From JAOPZW01 sp963807305 (lineage in GTDB: Bacteria > Actinomycetota > Thermoleophilia > Solirubrobacterales > Solirubrobacteraceae), in assembly GCA_963807305.1 (NCBI GenBank), contig CAWEBN010000009.1, positions 91,950 through 155,949 on the forward strand: a DNA stretch of 64,000 nucleotides, written 5' to 3'. Shown here one piece after another: positions 62,576 through 64,000 of this stretch (positions are counted from its first letter, which is position 1; each line of letters starts with the position of its first letter). The translations under genes and the position numbers were made by a program. The notes beneath the pieces were generated by a model, which searched no databases, had not been told where the DNA came from, and saw only the letters and a list, made by a program, of their open reading frames with translations.

Positions 62576-64000
62576 ATGGATCAGATCATCCTGTTCGCTG
62601 CTCGGGCTGGGCACCGGCGCCCTCATCGCCGGGATCGGGCTCGGCGTCGTCCTGACCTATCGCGGCTCGGGCGTCATCAACGTCGCCACGGGCGCGATGG
62701 CGATGGCCGCCGGCTACGCCTTCTACTCGCTCAAGACCGTCGTCGACACGCCCGTCGCGCTGCTGGGCACGCTGGCCTTCACCATCGTGCTCGGCACCGC
62801 GGTCGAGCTGCTGTGCTTCCGGCCGCTGCGCACCGCCTCGCCGCTGGCGCGGTTGGTCTCCTCGCTCGGCGTCCTGCTCACCCTGCAGGCCGGAGCGACG
62901 CTGATCTACGGGACGGGCTCGCTGCCGGCTCCGTCGGTGCTGCCGCGCAACACCGTCCAGGTCACCGGCGTCGCGATCCCGGCCGACCGCTTCTGGTCAC
63001 GGGGATCGTGATCGTCGTCACCATCCTGCTCACCGTCGCCTATCGCTACACGCGCTTGGCCTGGCCACCCGAGCGGGCAGCGAGAGCGAGGTCTCGGCGA
63101 TCCTCGCGGGCCTGCCGGCGGGCGAGCTCTCGCTCGCCAACACGGTCCTGAGCGCGGTCATCGCGGGCAGCATGGGGGTCCTCGCCGCCTCGCTGGCCCA
63201 GCTCGATGCGACGACCCTGCCCCTGCAGGTCGTGCCGGCGCTCGGCGCGGTGCTTCGCGCGCTTCACGTCGTTCGCCATCACGTGCGCCGTCGGGCTCTC
63301 GATCGGCGTCCTGCAGTCGCTGCTCTACTACGCCTCGACGCAGGAGCTGAGTTTCCCCACCGACAAGGGCGCAGCCCTCCCCGGGATCAGCGCGCTGCTG
63401 ACCTTCATCATCATCGTCATCGCGCTCTACGTGCGCGGCTCGAGCCTGCCGACCCGCGGCGAGCTCATCGAGCAGCGGCTCCCGCAGGCGCCGCAGCCCG
63501 AGCGGCTGGGCATCTCGGCCGTGGCCTGCGCGGCGGTCGGGGTCGTGGCGCTCATCGTGCTGCCCTTCGACTACCGCAACGCCCTGATCATCTCGCTGGC
63601 GGCGATGACCATCTGTCTGTCCTACGTGGTCATCACCGGGTTCATCGGGCAGGTGTCGCTCATGCAGGTCGCGCTCGCCGGCGTCGGGCTTCGTCGTGTC
63701 CCACCTGGCCAAGGACGCCGGCATCGGCTTCCCGCTGGGCGCCATCGCCGGGACCTTGTTCGCGACAGCGCTGGGGTTCGTGGCCGGCGCCTCGGCGCTG
63801 CGCGTGCGCGGCGTCAGCCTGGCGGTGGTGACGCTCGCGGCCGCGGTCGCCATCGAGCAGTTCGGCTTCGCCAACTCGACGTGGGGCGCCGGGGCCACCG
63901 GCTCGCCGGGGTCCCGAGCTCAAGCTGGGCGGGATCGACCTCGGGACGCGGGCGTCGTTCCGCGGCCTGGACGGCGACGTCCCGAGCCCGATCCTCGGCT
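62576..64000 (+). CDS. fused LivH-LivM-type branched-chain ABC permease, partial at right edge, several indels
   Basis: Membrane permease of the Liv transporter. The first part is LivH-like (IGLGVVLTYRGSGVINVATG, AMAMAAGYAFYSLKTVVD, VELLCFRPLRTASPLARLVS, NTVLSAVIAGSMGVLAASLA). From about 63500 LivM-like sequence follows without a new start (PFDYRNALIISLAAMTICLS, YVVITGFIGQVSLMQVALAG, SALRVRGVSLAVVTLAAAVA), so both permeases are probably one polypeptide. The frame breaks near 62600, 62995, 63065, 63255, 63690 and 63910. Start ATG 62576, 45 bases after the binding-protein stop. The gene, and presumably the ATPase genes, continue beyond base 64000. Confidence 0.8.

Noticed and set aside
1..64000. 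tRNA, rRNA, riboswitch, insertion sequence or phage attachment site
   Set aside because: I looked for conserved tRNA T-loop and rRNA stretches, transposase motifs and terminal inverted repeats and saw none that I could support.

Overview
This window is very GC-rich (roughly 70% or more by eye). It is packed with short overlapping operons whose genes often start with GTG inside ATGA or GTGA stop/start overlaps. It encodes an actinobacterial cytochrome bcc/aa3 set, an F420-type luciferase-like oxidoreductase, PaaX, a LuxR-type regulator with an ATPase, Ku proteins and RTX-like extracellular proteins. This suggests a soil actinobacterium, most likely of the class Thermoleophilia (Solirubrobacterales type). 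I saw no rRNA, tRNA, CRISPR, prophage or transposase. No stretch above about 300 bases lacks a gene; the largest gaps, 45783-46014 and 55955-56176, hold nothing coding that I can support.

Left part (1-10680): an aromatic acid catabolic island. On the minus strand an operon reads hexapeptide (PaaY/gamma-carbonic-anhydrase-like) protein, aldehyde dehydrogenase, enoyl-CoA hydratase, second aldehyde dehydrogenase, benzoate-CoA-ligase-type enzyme. Divergent from it is a five-gene operon for a phenylacetyl-CoA-epoxidase-like diiron oxygenase in the order A, D, B, C and a separate zinc ribbon. A palindromic operator candidate lies between them. The gene content resembles the box (benzoyl-CoA epoxide) pathway with its BoxAB oxygenase replaced by a Paa-type oxygenase. 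An acetoacetyl-CoA synthetase (cut by the window edge) and an alpha/beta hydrolase flank it.

10795-14470 is an ABC exporter plus two-component operon. 14482-20583 holds a membrane protein, a PaaX repressor, a secreted RTX-like protein and an operon of thioesterase, ThDP enzyme and cyclase-family hydrolase. 20645-29249 carries regulators (a cyclase-REC-LuxR fusion and a NarL-type two-component pair), an ACT-domain malic enzyme coupled to a CBS-type family II pyrophosphatase, and an acyl-CoA synthetase. 29264-35559 holds an aminotransferase, small membrane proteins, an epimerase, an F420-type oxidoreductase and a YbdK-type ligase. 35593-41934 is one tightly overlapping respiratory operon: ctaC, ctaD, a fused ctaF?/ctaG, qcrC, qcrA, qcrB. 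42007-53133 holds a circularly permuted ATP-grasp protein, a zinc alcohol dehydrogenase, tandem Ku genes, a SpoIIE/RsbW-type partner-switch set, an amidase and a phosphodiester glycosidase. 53045-64000 holds a broken LuxR/ATPase regulator, a broken repeat protein, a second acetoacetyl-CoA synthetase, a MetE-like methyltransferase and a Liv-type branched-chain transporter running off the right edge.

Data quality matters here. Before about 29.5 kb almost every gene is intact; after it most long genes carry one or more one-base indels, usually repaired by removing one base, and the density rises toward the right end. I treat these mainly as sequencing or consensus errors, so frame-disrupted genes are annotated over their full span.
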